Origin: Pseudomaricurvus alcaniphilus | GTDB taxonomy: Bacteria > Pseudomonadota > Gammaproteobacteria > Pseudomonadales > Cellvibrionaceae | Length of the DNA: 64,000 bases | Assembly: GCF_011440395.1 (NCBI RefSeq) | Contig: NZ_JAAOIX010000001.1 | Location: 558,001 to 622,000 of the forward strand | Direction of reading: 5' to 3' | Shown here: positions 27,346 to 35,830 of the stretch, piece after piece | Layout: each line of letters begins with the position of its first letter | How positions within the stretch are numbered: position 1 is the stretch's first letter | Program-made: the position numbers and the translations under genes | Notes under the pieces: generated by a model | Databases searched by the model: none | What the model saw: only the letters and a program-made list of their open reading frames with translations | What the model was told of the DNA's origin: nothing

Positions 27346-29856
27346 TCATCCAGGATCAGAGTCATCCAGAACAGTCCCGGGATCGATACCGCAGCGAATG
27401 GCGCTCTCTTGCACTGCCGCCCGTATCATCGGGCTGCTGGCGAGCAGGCGGCGGAACGGCCGTTCGGACAACACCAGCAGAGTCGTGGGCACGATCGCCC
27501 TGACCTTGATACGCTTGGGCCGGTGCGGCAGCACCAGCATTTGGCCAAACATTTCGCCCCGGCCCAGGCGCCAGGATCGCCCCGAGGTTTCCACTTCGAC
27601 AGCGCCGGAGGCGATGAAATACACGTTTTTCTCCGTACTATCCCTGTCCACAACCGTGGTTCCCGCAGCTACGTAACGGGTCTGCAGGCTGCGGCTCAAA
27701 CGCTCCAGCGCCACCTCGTCGAGATCGGCGAACAGCGGAAACTGTTGTACCAGCTCGGCGCGCTGTAAAACCAGGTCAAGATTCGGGCGCTGTTCGGCAA
27801 TGCTGCGTCGCGCATGAATGTCCTGCATCAGTGCCGTATACACTTCGGTGCCAATCAGTCCGTCGGCGCGCAAGGCGGCGTACTCCCGCTCCTCCAGACG
27901 CAGAGCCGTGCGGCGAATAAAGCGCCGGCTGATTTCTTCGGCGTAGCCGGGGAACTGCAGGCGCAGACCATCGAGCGCCGTTTCGACCATCTCCTGGCGA
28001 CGGCTCAGAATTTCTTGCAACAGCTTCGCCACCCGCCGGCCGTGCAGGCGCCGGATGCGGGCTTTAATAAAGCCCTCCAGGTCGCGCAGAATCACACGCT
28101 GCGAAAGCAGTATGCCGAAGCGCTTTGAACTCATCTGCGCGAGCGGTGCCGACCAGTGCAAGTGATTGTGGGCAAACAGTGCGGCGCGATAAGACCGTCC
28201 GTACCTGAGATTGCGGCGAGCCGCACGCTGATAGCCGACACGCCCGCCGGTGCGTGCACCTTCGATCAGGCGGCTGGCATCGGCAACCGCGCGTTCGGCC
28301 AGGCGTATGGAAAACGTATGTTCGCGGATACGGTCAAGGATGGCGTTGCGCTCCGCGACCGCCAGTGCGATCAAACCGAGGGTGATGCGATCGCGCTCGA
28401 GCACGCCGGTGTTATCCTCGGCCTTGCTCACCGCCGCGTCGAGACGCTCGGCAAAAAGCTTGGCTTCCGAGCGCCGCAGATCCTGTGGCAGATCAAACTT
28501 TGTCGCGGTATCACGCATTTCATCGCGCACCGTCTGTAACGCCACCGCAATCACCTGGTCAGACACGGCCTGATCGATGGGCGAGAGCCGGTCGAGCCCG
28601 AGACGGCTGATCACTGAGCGCAAGGTGGCCCCCTGCACCAACAGCGTGAACAGCACGAAACCGGTGGCGAGGATACCCACCAGGCGTTTGACCTCGACCG
28701 GTACGGCAGGGTTTTCGGTGACGGCCAGCGCCAGCGCCAACGTTACCGCGCCGCGCAAGCCGCCCCAGAGAATCGCCACCCGATAAGGCACGTCCACCGC
28801 CGGCGAGAGCCGCGCCAGCGACAGCAGTGGCATCAGCCCGAACAGGATGGCGATACGCGCGATGACTGCGGCCGCGACAACCACCAGAATCAGTTTTATA
28901 TCGCCGATTTCCACCGCCTCGAGCAGCCGGGGAATCAGCAGTGCGGCCAGGATAAAGATCAGCGCCCCCGCCCAGTGCGCCAGCAGGTCCCAGGTTTCCC
29001 GCAGATTTGTCCAGGACACCGGCGGCAAGCGGCTGGGACCGGCCAGCGACAATGTGAGGCCCGCAGTGACCACGGCGATAACGCCAGATGCCCCCACGGT
29101 TTGCTCAGCACCGATGTAGGCAAGATACGGCAGCGCTACCGACACCGAAATCAAGGCTCGATCGTAGCGTGCGAACAGCGCCATGAACCACAGCGCGATG
29201 CGCGCGGTGACCCAACCGGTGAGCGCCCCGCCGATAATCAGCAGCGGGAAGCGCGCCAGGGCACTGCCAACCGAGGGATCGGGCACGTTGAGCATAACAA
29301 AGCCCATAAACACGCCGAACAGCGCAATCGCGGCCGCATCGTTGAGCAGGCTCTCGCCTTCGATGATTCGCACCAGCCGCTGCGGCGCAGCAATGGAACG
29401 GAAAATGCTCACCACTGCCGAGGGGTCGGTGGTGGAGACTATAGCACCGACCAACAGACACGCGGTCAGCGGCAGCGCGCTCGCCCAAACCAGCCCATAG
29501 CCTACCGTAAACGTTGCCACCACCACTGCCAGGACTGCCAGCACCAGTATCGGCACCCAATCGTCGAGCATGCGCAGCAGATCCATGCCGAGCGTGGCCT
29601 GAAACAACAGCGTCGGCAGGAATACGTAGAGAAACACGTCTGCCCGTATTGGCAGATTGAGAATCGCCTGCGCGACCGGGTTCAGGGCATCGGTCAGCTC
29701 AGTGTTGAGAAAAAACGCAGCCCCTGAACCAATCAGAATGCCGAGCACTGCGAGCATCGCGGTGTAAGGCAGGCGCAGCCGGTTTGCCAATGGCTCCGCT
29801 GCCGCAATGACCAAGAACAATGAGGTGATGATGGTGGTAAGTAAGACGATATCCAT
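27346..29856 (-). CDS. CPA1 Na+/H+ antiporter with C-terminal cyclic-nucleotide-binding domain
   Basis: A 836-residue inner-membrane antiporter from the chosen start. Residues about 1-410 have about twelve hydrophobic segments. The CPA1 core includes TTDPSAVVSIF, then EGESLLNDAAAIALF (the ND motif of the ion-binding site) and WGGLRGAVTLALALAV. A long cytoplasmic helical linker (about 430-690) precedes a cNMP-binding fold (FPLFADLDEVALERLSR, then GEMFGQM and RAIVPTTLLVLSE). The start is uncertain; ATG 29856 sits just before the first membrane helix, while 29919 would add a 21-residue basic tail. Neither has a clear Shine-Dalgarno sequence. Antiport of Na+ or K+ for H+ is the family role. Confidence 0.87.
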   Translation of the reverse strand: MDIVLLTTIITSLFLVIAAAEPLANRLRLPYTAMLAVLGILIGSGAAFFLNTELTDALNPVAQAILNLPIRADVFLYVFLPTLLFQATLGMDLLRMLDDWVPILVLAVLAVVVATFTVGYGLVWASALPLTACLLVGAIVSTTDPSAVVSIFRSIAAPQRLVRIIEGESLLNDAAAIALFGVFMGFVMLNVPDPSVGSALARFPLLIIGGALTGWVTARIALWFMALFARYDRALISVSVALPYLAYIGAEQTVGASGVIAVVTAGLTLSLAGPSRLPPVSWTNLRETWDLLAHWAGALIFILAALLIPRLLEAVEIGDIKLILVVVAAAVIARIAILFGLMPLLSLARLSPAVDVPYRVAILWGGLRGAVTLALALAVTENPAVPVEVKRLVGILATGFVLFTLLVQGATLRSVISRLGLDRLSPIDQAVSDQVIAVALQTVRDEMRDTATKFDLPQDLRRSEAKLFAERLDAAVSKAEDNTGVLERDRITLGLIALAVAERNAILDRIREHTFSIRLAERAVADASRLIEGARTGGRVGYQRAARRNLRYGRSYRAALFAHNHLHWSAPLAQMSSKRFGILLSQRVILRDLEGFIKARIRRLHGRRVAKLLQEILSRRQEMVETALDGLRLQFPGYAEEISRRFIRRTALRLEEREYAALRADGLIGTEVYTALMQDIHARRSIAEQRPNLDLVLQRAELVQQFPLFADLDEVALERLSRSLQTRYVAAGTTVVDRDSTEKNVYFIASGAVEVETSGRSWRLGRGEMFGQMLVLPHRPKRIKVRAIVPTTLLVLSERPFRRLLASSPMIRAAVQESAIRCGIDPGTVLDDSDPG

Positions 29857-29994
29857 AAGTAATAAGCGTTTTACCCTGGCTGCGGGTCGGTTGCGGGGGC
29901 GAGGCTGGCGCCCCGTCATAAGGAGCCGAGGGTCTCGCTCCTTGTTGCCTGATCGCCAAGTATATCCGCTAGTTGCTGTGCGGTGGCATTTTTA

Positions 29995-30102
29995 GTGCCT
30001 GTCCTTGATGTCTCTATCGGTGCCTGTCCTTGATGTCTCTATCGGTGCCTGTCCCTCACTTTTAGTGCCTGTCCTTGATCTTGTCTCTATCAGTGCCTGT
30101 CC
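29995..30102 (+). repeat. cluster of five direct GTGCCTGTCC decamers
   Basis: Exact copies at 29995-30004, 30020-30029, 30045-30054, 30065-30074 and 30093-30102. The first three are spaced 25 bp and share the tail TTGATGTCTCTATCG (TTGAT, CTCAC variants later). The same decamer, in either orientation, surrounds the RAYT gene at 31.3 kb. Confidence 0.9.
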
Positions 30103-30129
30103 TGGATACTTTTGATCTGCGAGCTTTGG

Positions 30130-30834
30130 CTACTTTCTGCAGGTTATACCCCTGGCTGACGCGATCGTTTCGCCAGCAGCTAACGGTGCAAGATGGGCTT
30201 CGACACGGCCTTTACTCCACCACTCCCAGCCACCACCGGTGTAGCGCGATCCACTCGCCGACTGCGTGATCGTCGTGTCGAAGGTCTGGCCTTTGTAGAC
30301 AATACGCGCTTTGTCCTTGGTCGGATACGTGGCTTTAACTGTGGCACCGTCGTCGCAGAAATAGGTGTGTAGCGCGGACTGGGTTGACTCAAACCCGCGC
30401 AAGCTGCGGCCATCAGCTGTCGTTACGAGCAAAGCGCCTTCTCTATCGCGCTCAATGCGTATGACGTCGGCCAGAATATTCAGGACTGTTTGCTCCTGGT
30501 TCATCAGCGCTGGCGGGCACATCTTCCTGGTAGTGCCAAGCGTGCCAAACTCTAGATCTGCGCCAGAGCGCGTATAGGGCCCAAATACCCTGTTGCAACC
30601 GGTACTGCCGCTGAACTGCCCATCCTGACCGAAAGTCAGGGTTATGTGAGAACTGTCGATCACCCCGCGGCCTGCCACGTCCTGGATTTGAAACGTACGG
30701 TCGAGAAGATCAGCGTTCGTGAATTCTGAGTTGCCGTTCGTGCCAGTACCCGGCGCACTTGTGCAGGCTGCGAGTGCGAGTGCGGCGGCAGCAGCGATGA
30801 GAATGGGGTAACAGTGTCTGAGGTATCGGGTCAT
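30130..30834 (-). CDS. META-domain / MliC-domain lipoprotein
   Basis: A 234-residue outer-membrane or periplasmic lipoprotein. The signal ends in LALAACTS (lipobox, Cys at about 24). Residues about 40-140 fit a META/HslJ domain (TFQIQDVAGRGV, then FSGSTGCNRVFGPY and TRKMCPPALMNQEQ). The C-terminal segment from about 155 resembles the MliC/C-type-lysozyme inhibitor fold (HTYFCDDGATVKATY, then YTGGGWEWWSKG). Such fusions occur in proteobacteria and may protect against host or environmental lysozyme; that role is inferred from MliC. The gene is flanked on both sides by the GTGCCTGTCC decamer clusters. Confidence 0.78.
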   Translation of the reverse strand: MTRYLRHCYPILIAAAAALALAACTSAPGTGTNGNSEFTNADLLDRTFQIQDVAGRGVIDSSHITLTFGQDGQFSGSTGCNRVFGPYTRSGADLEFGTLGTTRKMCPPALMNQEQTVLNILADVIRIERDREGALLVTTADGRSLRGFESTQSALHTYFCDDGATVKATYPTKDKARIVYKGQTFDTTITQSASGSRYTGGGWEWWSKGRVEAHLAPLAAGETIASARGITCRK

Positions 30835-30942
30835 TGGGTGATTCCTTTCTAGTAGGGGCAGTGCGGTATTCGGGCGATATCGTACGCGAAAGCCTGGTGA
30901 ATCTACAGAGGAGCGGGCCCTAGCGAGCCCTAGCGAGCCCTA

Positions 30943-31150
30943 GGACAGGCACTCGCTCGGAGAGCCCCGAGTCCCAGGACAGGCATTTGCTTACGGAGAG
31001 CCCCAGGACAGGCAGTCAACAGGAGCCCAGGACAGGCACTTGCTTGCCAGGACAGGCACTCACAACTCATGTCTCAGCATCGATTCTTCTAGTGCCTGTC
31101 CCTGATCTTGGTGCCTGTCCCTGACCTCAAACAACTCCCAGGACAGGCAC
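30943..31150. repeat. RAYT-associated decamer cluster, mixed orientation
   Basis: GGACAGGCAC-type copies at 30943-30952, 30977-30986 (ends T), 31006-31015 (ends G), 31030-31039, 31050-31059 and 31141-31150, and the opposite orientation GTGCCTGTCC at 31092-31101 and 31111-31120. Spacers such as GGAGAGCCCC and CACAACTCATGTCTCAGCAT also repeat. The cluster fills most of the 450-bp gap upstream of the transposase gene. Confidence 0.88.
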
Positions 31151-31157
31151 ACACAAC

Positions 31158-31173
31158 TCATGCCTCAGCATGA
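31158..31173. repeat. hairpin TCATGC-CTCA-GCATGA near the RAYT left end
   Basis: A perfect 6-bp stem with a 4-base loop. It is repeated exactly at 40123-40138 and imperfectly at 31067-31083, each time directly after a GGACAGGCAC decamer. The layout (conserved short motif, then hairpin) resembles REP elements recognised by RAYTs. Confidence 0.7.
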
Positions 31174-31285
31174 ATTCCAGCACTTCCCGACTGGTTTTCG
31201 ATAGAACACCATCATCAACAGCTTGAAAAGCCATCAATGCCCATAGTTTCATTAAAGCTATCTTAACAGCCCATAATCTAAGACT

Positions 31286-32221
31286 ATGACTCAGCCCAGA
31301 AGTCAGCTTGTATCACCTGCAGACACGCCCTACTACCACTGCGTCTCCCGCTGTGTAAGGCGAGCGTTTCTCTGTGGTAGCGATCCTGTCACTGGCCAGT
31401 GCTACGAACACCGAAGGCAGTGGATAGAAAACCGCATCCGCTTGCTGAGTTCCTTATTTGCCATCGACATCTGCAGCTACGCGGTTATGAATAGCCATTA
31501 CCATGTGGTCGTCAAGCTAGATACTTCTGAGGACTGGTCGGAACAAGACGTTATTGATCGCTGGTTGACACTGTATAAAGGCCCTCTGCTGATTCAACGC
31601 CATCACCGAGGTGAAGCTCTGACACCAGCGGAAAGAGACACCGTTTCGAGCATCATCGAAATCTGGCGCCAGCGTTTGCAGAGCTTGAGTTGGTTCATGA
31701 AGCTGTTAAACGAACCCATTGCCAGAATGGCCAACGCCGAGGATAACTGCACCGGCCATTTTTGGGAGTCCCGCTTTAAATCCCAGGCGTTATTCACCGA
31801 AGAGGCCCTGATATCTTGCATGACTTATGTAGATCTTAATCCTGTTCGCGCCGGTATATCCAGGACTCCGGAATCGTCGAAACACACCAGCGTCAGAGAA
31901 CGCATCCAACCCGCCTTCAATCTGTCCGAGGCAATCAAGGATCAGCACTTGGCCGCTGATTTTGACCTTCCCATTAAACCGCTTCTGCGTTTCGAAGATA
32001 CTACAAAGCGGGATACCCAAACGGGAATTGCGTACTCGCTAAGCGACTACCTGCAACTGGTCGACTGGACCGGACGAGCGATTCGGGATGATAAAACCGG
32101 CTCGATTCCTGGCAAACTACCGCCGATACTTACCCGACTGAATATTCCCATCGAGCAATGGCTGGTCAATAGCCAGCATTTTGAAAAGATTGTCCATCGA
32201 CGGTTTCGGAAATCCGCTTAA
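31286..32221 (+). CDS. REP-associated tyrosine transposase (RAYT, IS200-like Y1 fold)
   Basis: A 311-residue HUH endonuclease of the Y1 transposase family. The metal-binding HUH motif is HYH at residues 71-73, in MNSHYHVVVKL. The catalytic Tyr is Y181 in TYVDLNPVRAGI, the standard RAYT motif. GHFWESRFKSQAL, directly before, is also conserved in RAYTs. The frame is intact from start to stop. RAYTs nick DNA at REP-type hairpins and are usually single-copy domesticated genes; here hairpins and many decamers lie around it. The Shine-Dalgarno sequence is weak. The C-terminus (HFEKIVHRRFRKSA) matches the decayed copy at 40.2 kb nearly exactly. Confidence 0.92.
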   Translation: MTQPRSQLVSPADTPYYHCVSRCVRRAFLCGSDPVTGQCYEHRRQWIENRIRLLSSLFAIDICSYAVMNSHYHVVVKLDTSEDWSEQDVIDRWLTLYKGPLLIQRHHRGEALTPAERDTVSSIIEIWRQRLQSLSWFMKLLNEPIARMANAEDNCTGHFWESRFKSQALFTEEALISCMTYVDLNPVRAGISRTPESSKHTSVRERIQPAFNLSEAIKDQHLAADFDLPIKPLLRFEDTTKRDTQTGIAYSLSDYLQLVDWTGRAIRDDKTGSIPGKLPPILTRLNIPIEQWLVNSQHFEKIVHRRFRKSA

Positions 32222-32373
32222 CTTTCGCCGTACAATAACACTCCTCTGAACTCGCGCACCTGAAATTCAGGTGTTGGCGTCAAATTCTGCAACAGTCGCT
32301 TGCAGCCCGATTTCCGTACACTCTAACAACGTGGGCTATCATGCGTGCCAACTTGTTGTGCATTTTTCTAACA

Positions 32374-32481
32374 GTGCTTGTCCCTGCCATTCTTATAGCG
32401 GTGCCTGTCCCTTCCATAGCGGTGCCTGTCCCTGCCATCTGCTACTGCCATTCACTGCCTGTCCCTGCCATTCACCTGTCC
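32374..32481 (+). repeat. decamer cluster downstream of the RAYT
   Basis: GTGCTTGTCC 32374-32383, GTGCCTGTCC 32401-32410 and 32422-32431, CTGCCTGTCC 32455-32464 and a degenerate CACCTGTCC at 32473-32481, mostly followed by CTGCCAT. They are in plus orientation, mirror-image to the inverted copies on the left side. Confidence 0.85.
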
Positions 32482-32488
32482 CTGCCAT

Positions 32489-32950
32489 TCACACCGGGGC
32501 CTGCGCAATCGTCAGCACACCGCAAGCAGCCATACAACTAAGCGTGCGCAGATGGTTCAACCGAGTCCAACTTTGCTGATATTCATTCCAGCAGGCCACA
32601 AGTCTAGAATCGCTATCTGCACATTCTTTCAGTTTGTTATTAAGCGGCACATTGCCGAAAGCCGTCACGACAAACATACCGATTATGTAGATCACTGCAG
32701 CACTAATCACCAGCGCTGAACTCCCCCGCTGCCAGTCCGCAAAGCTCCAAACAATCAATCCGGCATACCAGAGTGTTGACCCGAAAAAGATGGGTAAAAA
32801 TGCCGTATTGACGATGACATCGTTAATCTTGTTCATTGCCTGCGCAGCTTGCAACGGGGGCAACTTTCGAAGCGCCTTCATTATGACAACAGAGAATGCG
32901 AAATATATACCGGCCATAAGGCCGGTCAAAACGATAAGTAAAGTAAGCAT
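32489..32950 (-). CDS. DUF1772 (anthrone-oxygenase-like) membrane protein
   Basis: A 153-residue protein with about four hydrophobic segments (LLIVLTGLMAGIYFAFSVVIM, then FLPIFFGSTLWYAGLIVW, and VISAAVIYIIGMFVVTAFG). The sequence FGNVPLNNKL and W.R.NHLRT matches the DUF1772 family, which includes fungal anthrone oxygenases; the bacterial function is unknown. AAGGAG precedes the start. It follows the NmrA-like gene by 47 bp on the same strand, so the two form an operon divergent from an AraC regulator. Its C-terminal end lies against the RAYT decamer cluster. Confidence 0.83.
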   Translation of the reverse strand: MLTLLIVLTGLMAGIYFAFSVVIMKALRKLPPLQAAQAMNKINDVIVNTAFLPIFFGSTLWYAGLIVWSFADWQRGSSALVISAAVIYIIGMFVVTAFGNVPLNNKLKECADSDSRLVACWNEYQQSWTRLNHLRTLSCMAACGVLTIAQAPV

Positions 32951-32997
32951 GACAAAACTCCTTAAACTCGTAACAGAGCTGAATTCTGAGAGCAGCG

Positions 32998-33831
32998 CTA
33001 CTCACCGACAGCAGCCCAGACTCCCGTTTTGGCAGTGTTTTCTACATAACCCTGAAAACTCCTGGCGGGGCGCCCCAGAACCTGCTCAACCGTATCGGTG
33101 GTCCATTCGTTGCGTCCATCCAGCACGTTGACGAACAGTTCATTCATAAGCCAGGCGATATCATCGGGAAGACCTTCGGCTTTGGCCGCAGCAAGATACG
33201 CCTCAACAGGTAAGACTTGAAAGCCGATGTCACGGTCGCTGACCCTGGCGATGGTGCCCACGCAGTTGGCGAAAGAGAGAATCTCCGGCCCGGTGACTTC
33301 CAGCAACTGGTTGCGCAAATCCAAGCGAGTCAACGCAGCGACCGCGACATCGGCGATATCATCGACGTCGATAAAGGGCTCTTCCGCTTTGGGCTCCGGT
33401 AAAAACAGCTCTCCACTCTGCAATCCATCGAGCATAAAGCTTTCGCTGAAATTCTGCATAAACCAACTCGCCCGGACGACATTCCACTCCAGGCCGCTAG
33501 TGCGGACGACGTTTTCTGCACGCTCAGCGCCCTCTTCACCACGACCGGAAAGCAACACCAGGTGCTTGACGCCCTGCGCTACAGCCAGCTCGGTAAAATC
33601 GCGCATATCGCTCTCAGCCTGTGGCACAGCGAGATCGGGAAAGTAGGTTACATAGGCTGAGCTAACGCCTTCCAGAGCAGGCCCCCATGTGGCCCTGTCT
33701 GACCAGTCGAAGGCAATCTCGGAGCTTCTTGACAGACCGCGAGTCATATAGCCGAGTTGCTGCAGCTTGGTGAATACGCGCACACCGGTTTTACCGGTAG
33801 CGCCAACAACAGCGATAATTTCATTTTTCAT
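32998..33831 (-). CDS. NmrA-family NAD(P)-binding oxidoreductase
   Basis: A 277-residue protein of the atypical short-chain dehydrogenase/NmrA family. The Rossmann motif is VVGATGKTGVRVF (about 8-20). HLVLLSGRGEEGAE and EWNVVRASWFMQNFSESF follow the NmrA/QorB-like order, where no YxxxK catalytic pair is needed. FIDVDDIADVAVAAL is the family-typical segment. It may be a redox sensor or a quinone/azo reductase; the exact role is unknown. GAGGTG precedes the start. It is divergent from the AraC-type regulator (128-bp gap), and transcribed with the DUF1772 gene. Confidence 0.85.
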   Translation of the reverse strand: MKNEIIAVVGATGKTGVRVFTKLQQLGYMTRGLSRSSEIAFDWSDRATWGPALEGVSSAYVTYFPDLAVPQAESDMRDFTELAVAQGVKHLVLLSGRGEEGAERAENVVRTSGLEWNVVRASWFMQNFSESFMLDGLQSGELFLPEPKAEEPFIDVDDIADVAVAALTRLDLRNQLLEVTGPEILSFANCVGTIARVSDRDIGFQVLPVEAYLAAAKAEGLPDDIAWLMNELFVNVLDGRNEWTTDTVEQVLGRPARSFQGYVENTAKTGVWAAVGE

Positions 33832-33959
33832 ACGTCACCTCTTCAAAGGTTTGTTGATGGGCAGTTCTTGGAGAAGAAGTGTATTAGAGGGCTGCTTGAT
33901 GTTTAATGCCTGTCCATCTATAGTTTTTTGCAGTTTGTCCAATTCGTAGTGAGCTGCCC

Positions 33960-34919
33960 GTGGAAGACCATCATCAGCGAGACGTCCCGGCCTCGACAGA
34001 TACTCTGGGAGAAACCCTCTACTCCCTCCGGCTGAACGGGCTAATCTATGCCCACTCCGAGTTGACCGCACCCTGGGGCGTCGAAATGCCGCCCATGGAC
34101 GGCAAAATGATGTTTCATATTGTCACCCAGGGAGGCTGCTGGCTGCGACTCCCAAATAACGAAAGCGTATTTTTACGCCCCGGCGAATTGGCGTTGTTAC
34201 CCAGGGGTAAAGGGCATTCTATCGCCTCGGACGAAAATCAGGATTGCGAACCCTTTTTCGACATCCCGGTGCAGAAGTTGTCCGAGCGGTTCGAGCTAAT
34301 GCGCTATGGCGGAGGAGGCAATGAAACACGGCTCACCTGTGGCGTGCTCAGCTTCGACCACGTGATGGGCGAAAAACTTATTGCACACTTGCCCCAATTC
34401 ATTCACATGCAAAGCGACACTGGCCAGCTGCCAGGACCGCTACAGCCTCTTATCCAGCTGATGGCCGAAGAAGCCGCTGCGCTGGGTGCGGGCGGTGAAA
34501 CGGTGGTGGCCCACCTCGCGGATATTATTGTCATTTACGCCATTCGCTATTGGATCGAGCACTCGCCAGAAGCAAGCAAGGGTTGGCTGGGCGCATTAAA
34601 AGACCCGAAAATCGGCAAGGCGTTGGCTGTTATTCATGCACACCCTGACTCAAACTGGACAGTCGAACGCCTGGCCGAGCACGCCGGGATGTCGCGTTCC
34701 GGTTTTTCGGCAAGGTTCACTGAGACTATTGGCACATCGGTCAAACAGTATCTCACCGAATGGCGAATGAGCTTAGCCCGCGTGAAGATATTGCAGTCGC
34801 CCATACCTTTGGCAGATCTGGCGGAGGAGATGGGCTATAAGTCAGAGGCGGCATTTTCCCGAGCGTACAAGCGTATTATGGGTGTGCCACCGATCCGCCC
34901 AAAGCATCATTTAGAATAA
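33960..34919 (+). CDS. AraC-family regulator with N-terminal cupin domain
   Basis: A 319-residue transcription factor. Residues about 25-190 are the AraC-associated cupin (PPMDGKMMFHIVTQGGCWLRL, then LRPGELALLPRGKGH). The C-terminus has the two helix-turn-helix motifs of the AraC/XylS domain (WTVERLAEHAGMSRSGFSARF, in part, then PLADLAEEMGYKSEAAFSRAYKR). The start is a GTG at 33960. It is divergent from the NmrA/DUF1772 operon and so is the likely regulator of it, the usual arrangement for this cupin_6 group. The inducing signal is unknown. Confidence 0.88.
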   Translation: MEDHHQRDVPASTDTLGETLYSLRLNGLIYAHSELTAPWGVEMPPMDGKMMFHIVTQGGCWLRLPNNESVFLRPGELALLPRGKGHSIASDENQDCEPFFDIPVQKLSERFELMRYGGGGNETRLTCGVLSFDHVMGEKLIAHLPQFIHMQSDTGQLPGPLQPLIQLMAEEAAALGAGGETVVAHLADIIVIYAIRYWIEHSPEASKGWLGALKDPKIGKALAVIHAHPDSNWTVERLAEHAGMSRSGFSARFTETIGTSVKQYLTEWRMSLARVKILQSPIPLADLAEEMGYKSEAAFSRAYKRIMGVPPIRPKHHLE

Positions 34920-34988
34920 AAGGCTGCTGCCTGGTTTTTGGCATTGGGCTATTGTGATTACCCTCGTTAAGGCTTTCGCTATATAGTT

Positions 34989-35005
34989 GTACGGTGTTTC
35001 CGTAC
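34989..35005. promoter_or_regulatory. palindromic operator-like site before the toxin-antitoxin pair
   Basis: GTACGG, 5-bp spacer, CCGTAC, 15 bp upstream of the antitoxin start and close to an AT-rich TATATAG element. YefM-type antitoxins autorepress at similar palindromes containing GTAC; binding here is inferred. Confidence 0.5.
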
Positions 35006-35019
35006 GGAGTAATAGATTT

Positions 35020-35292
35020 ATGGACACTGTAAGTGTAAACAAGTTTCGTGACAACCTGAAAACCCTTGTAGAACAAGTAGTTAGCCAGCATGAGCCATTG
35101 AAAGTAACCCGGCGTGCCGGTGAAGCCTTTGTGGTTATGAGCGCCGACGACTGGGAGCGGGAGCAGGAAACCCTGTATGTACTCCAGAACCAGGATTTAA
35201 TGCGGCAGATTGCCAATTCGCTTGAAACTCACACCCGTGGCCAGGGTTACACACCGACCAATGAGCAAATGGATGAGATCATTGGTATTTGA
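35020..35292 (+). CDS. YefM/Phd-type antitoxin
   Basis: A 90-residue protein of the Phd/YefM fold: MDTVSVNKFRDNLKTLVEQV, then HEPLKVTRRAGEAFVVMSADDWE, the family's DNA-binding and dimer core. The C-terminal tail (QDLMRQIANSLETHTRGQG) is the flexible toxin-binding part. It overlaps the downstream toxin gene by 20 bp, the usual translational coupling of type II pairs. It should autorepress from the palindrome upstream. Confidence 0.88.
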   Translation: MDTVSVNKFRDNLKTLVEQVVSQHEPLKVTRRAGEAFVVMSADDWEREQETLYVLQNQDLMRQIANSLETHTRGQGYTPTNEQMDEIIGI

Positions 35293-35545
35293 AGGTAATA
35301 CTTGGGAGGCGTATGAAAAGATGCGTGAGAAGGACAAGAGGCTACACAAGGCTCTCTGTAAACTTCTCAAAGAATTACTTCGGACTGACGACCCATCAAT
35401 GGGCGCGGGTAAGCCCGAGCCATTAAAGCATAACCTATCTGGACTCTGGACTAGACGTATATCGCAGAAGGATCGCTTGATATACAGATATGACGATAAT
35501 TCCATTTACATCTTCGCCATTGGTGGTCACTACGACCAGCCCTAA
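35273..35545 (+). CDS. Txe/YoeB-family toxin
   Basis: A 90-residue RelE-superfamily mRNA interferase, probably acting on ribosome-bound mRNA. Motifs: FEGNTWEAYEKMREKDKRLHKAL at the N-terminus, GKPEPLKHNLSGLWTRRIS with the catalytic-region Arg, DRLIYRYDDNSIYIFAI, and the terminal GGHYDQP in place of the canonical CxxHY. These define Txe/YoeB. It overlaps the antitoxin by 20 bp. Its TAA stop lies inside CCCTAAC (35540-35546), the same heptamer pattern that ends the integron cassettes at 46-48 kb. Confidence 0.88.
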   Translation: MRSLVFEGNTWEAYEKMREKDKRLHKALCKLLKELLRTDDPSMGAGKPEPLKHNLSGLWTRRISQKDRLIYRYDDNSIYIFAIGGHYDQP

Positions 35546-35623
35546 CGTTTATATCTGCATCAACAACCTATTTCCAGTACTCCGACAATATCATCAGAAC
35601 GACGCAAACAACTAAACCAAACA
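35546..35623. other. duplicated boundary segment (copy of 48347 onward)
   Basis: After the CCCTAAC heptamer comes GTTTATATCTGCATCAACAAC, matching ATTTATATCAGCATCACAACG at 48347-48367 with few differences. The next 55 bp (CAGTACTCCGACAATATCATC and on) stay alignable to 48370-48450 in patches, leading into permease-derived DNA. Confidence 0.55.
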
Positions 35624-35830
35624 CCTGCCAAATCATCGCCGGCGATATGGTCACCACTCACGTACCAGAAATTAGAACTCGGCCCAAAGGCAGCCGCGCA
35701 GGTACGAGCGACTGCTGCCCCACTGCACGCAGCGCACAATGGCCAACTCGGCGTTCCGCTCCAACCCGCCAGCGCTGAAGCGCAACTGGTCGCCGTGCTG
35801 CACGCCCTGCCCCTCGGCCACCTCCGCTTT
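35624..35830 (-). pseudogene. mosaic of ABC-permease gene fragments
   Basis: Three blocks match the permease gene at 48.7-51.2 kb in order, with deletions between: 35624-35661 resembles 48736-48774, 35675-35734 resembles 48951-49010, and 35718-35830 resembles about 49306-49420 (shared GCTGAAGCGCAACTGGTCGC). Substitutions and frame shifts rule out function. A related tail copy is at 39.9 kb. Confidence 0.75.

Larger units (their letters stand above)
31141..32383 (+). mobile_element. RAYT unit bounded by inverted decamers
   Basis: The left end is GGACAGGCAC (31141), followed by a perfect hairpin TCATGC-CTCA-GCATGA (31158-31173), about 110 bp of leader, the transposase gene and about 150 bp downstream ending in GTGCTTGTCC (32374-32383). 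The decayed copy at 40.1 kb has the same order: decamer, same hairpin, transposase, and a degenerate decamer 155 bp past the stop (153 bp here). The end points are inferred from this shared arrangement; no target duplication was identified. Confidence 0.6.

Noticed and set aside
33906-33915. Single TGCCTGTCC word between the NmrA and AraC genes
   Set aside because: Isolated and with a changed first base; may be chance, so it was not counted with the RAYT clusters.
34920-34990. attC site upstream of the antitoxin
   Set aside because: A CTTAAC-like box is present but no paired L boxes or second core could be made out.
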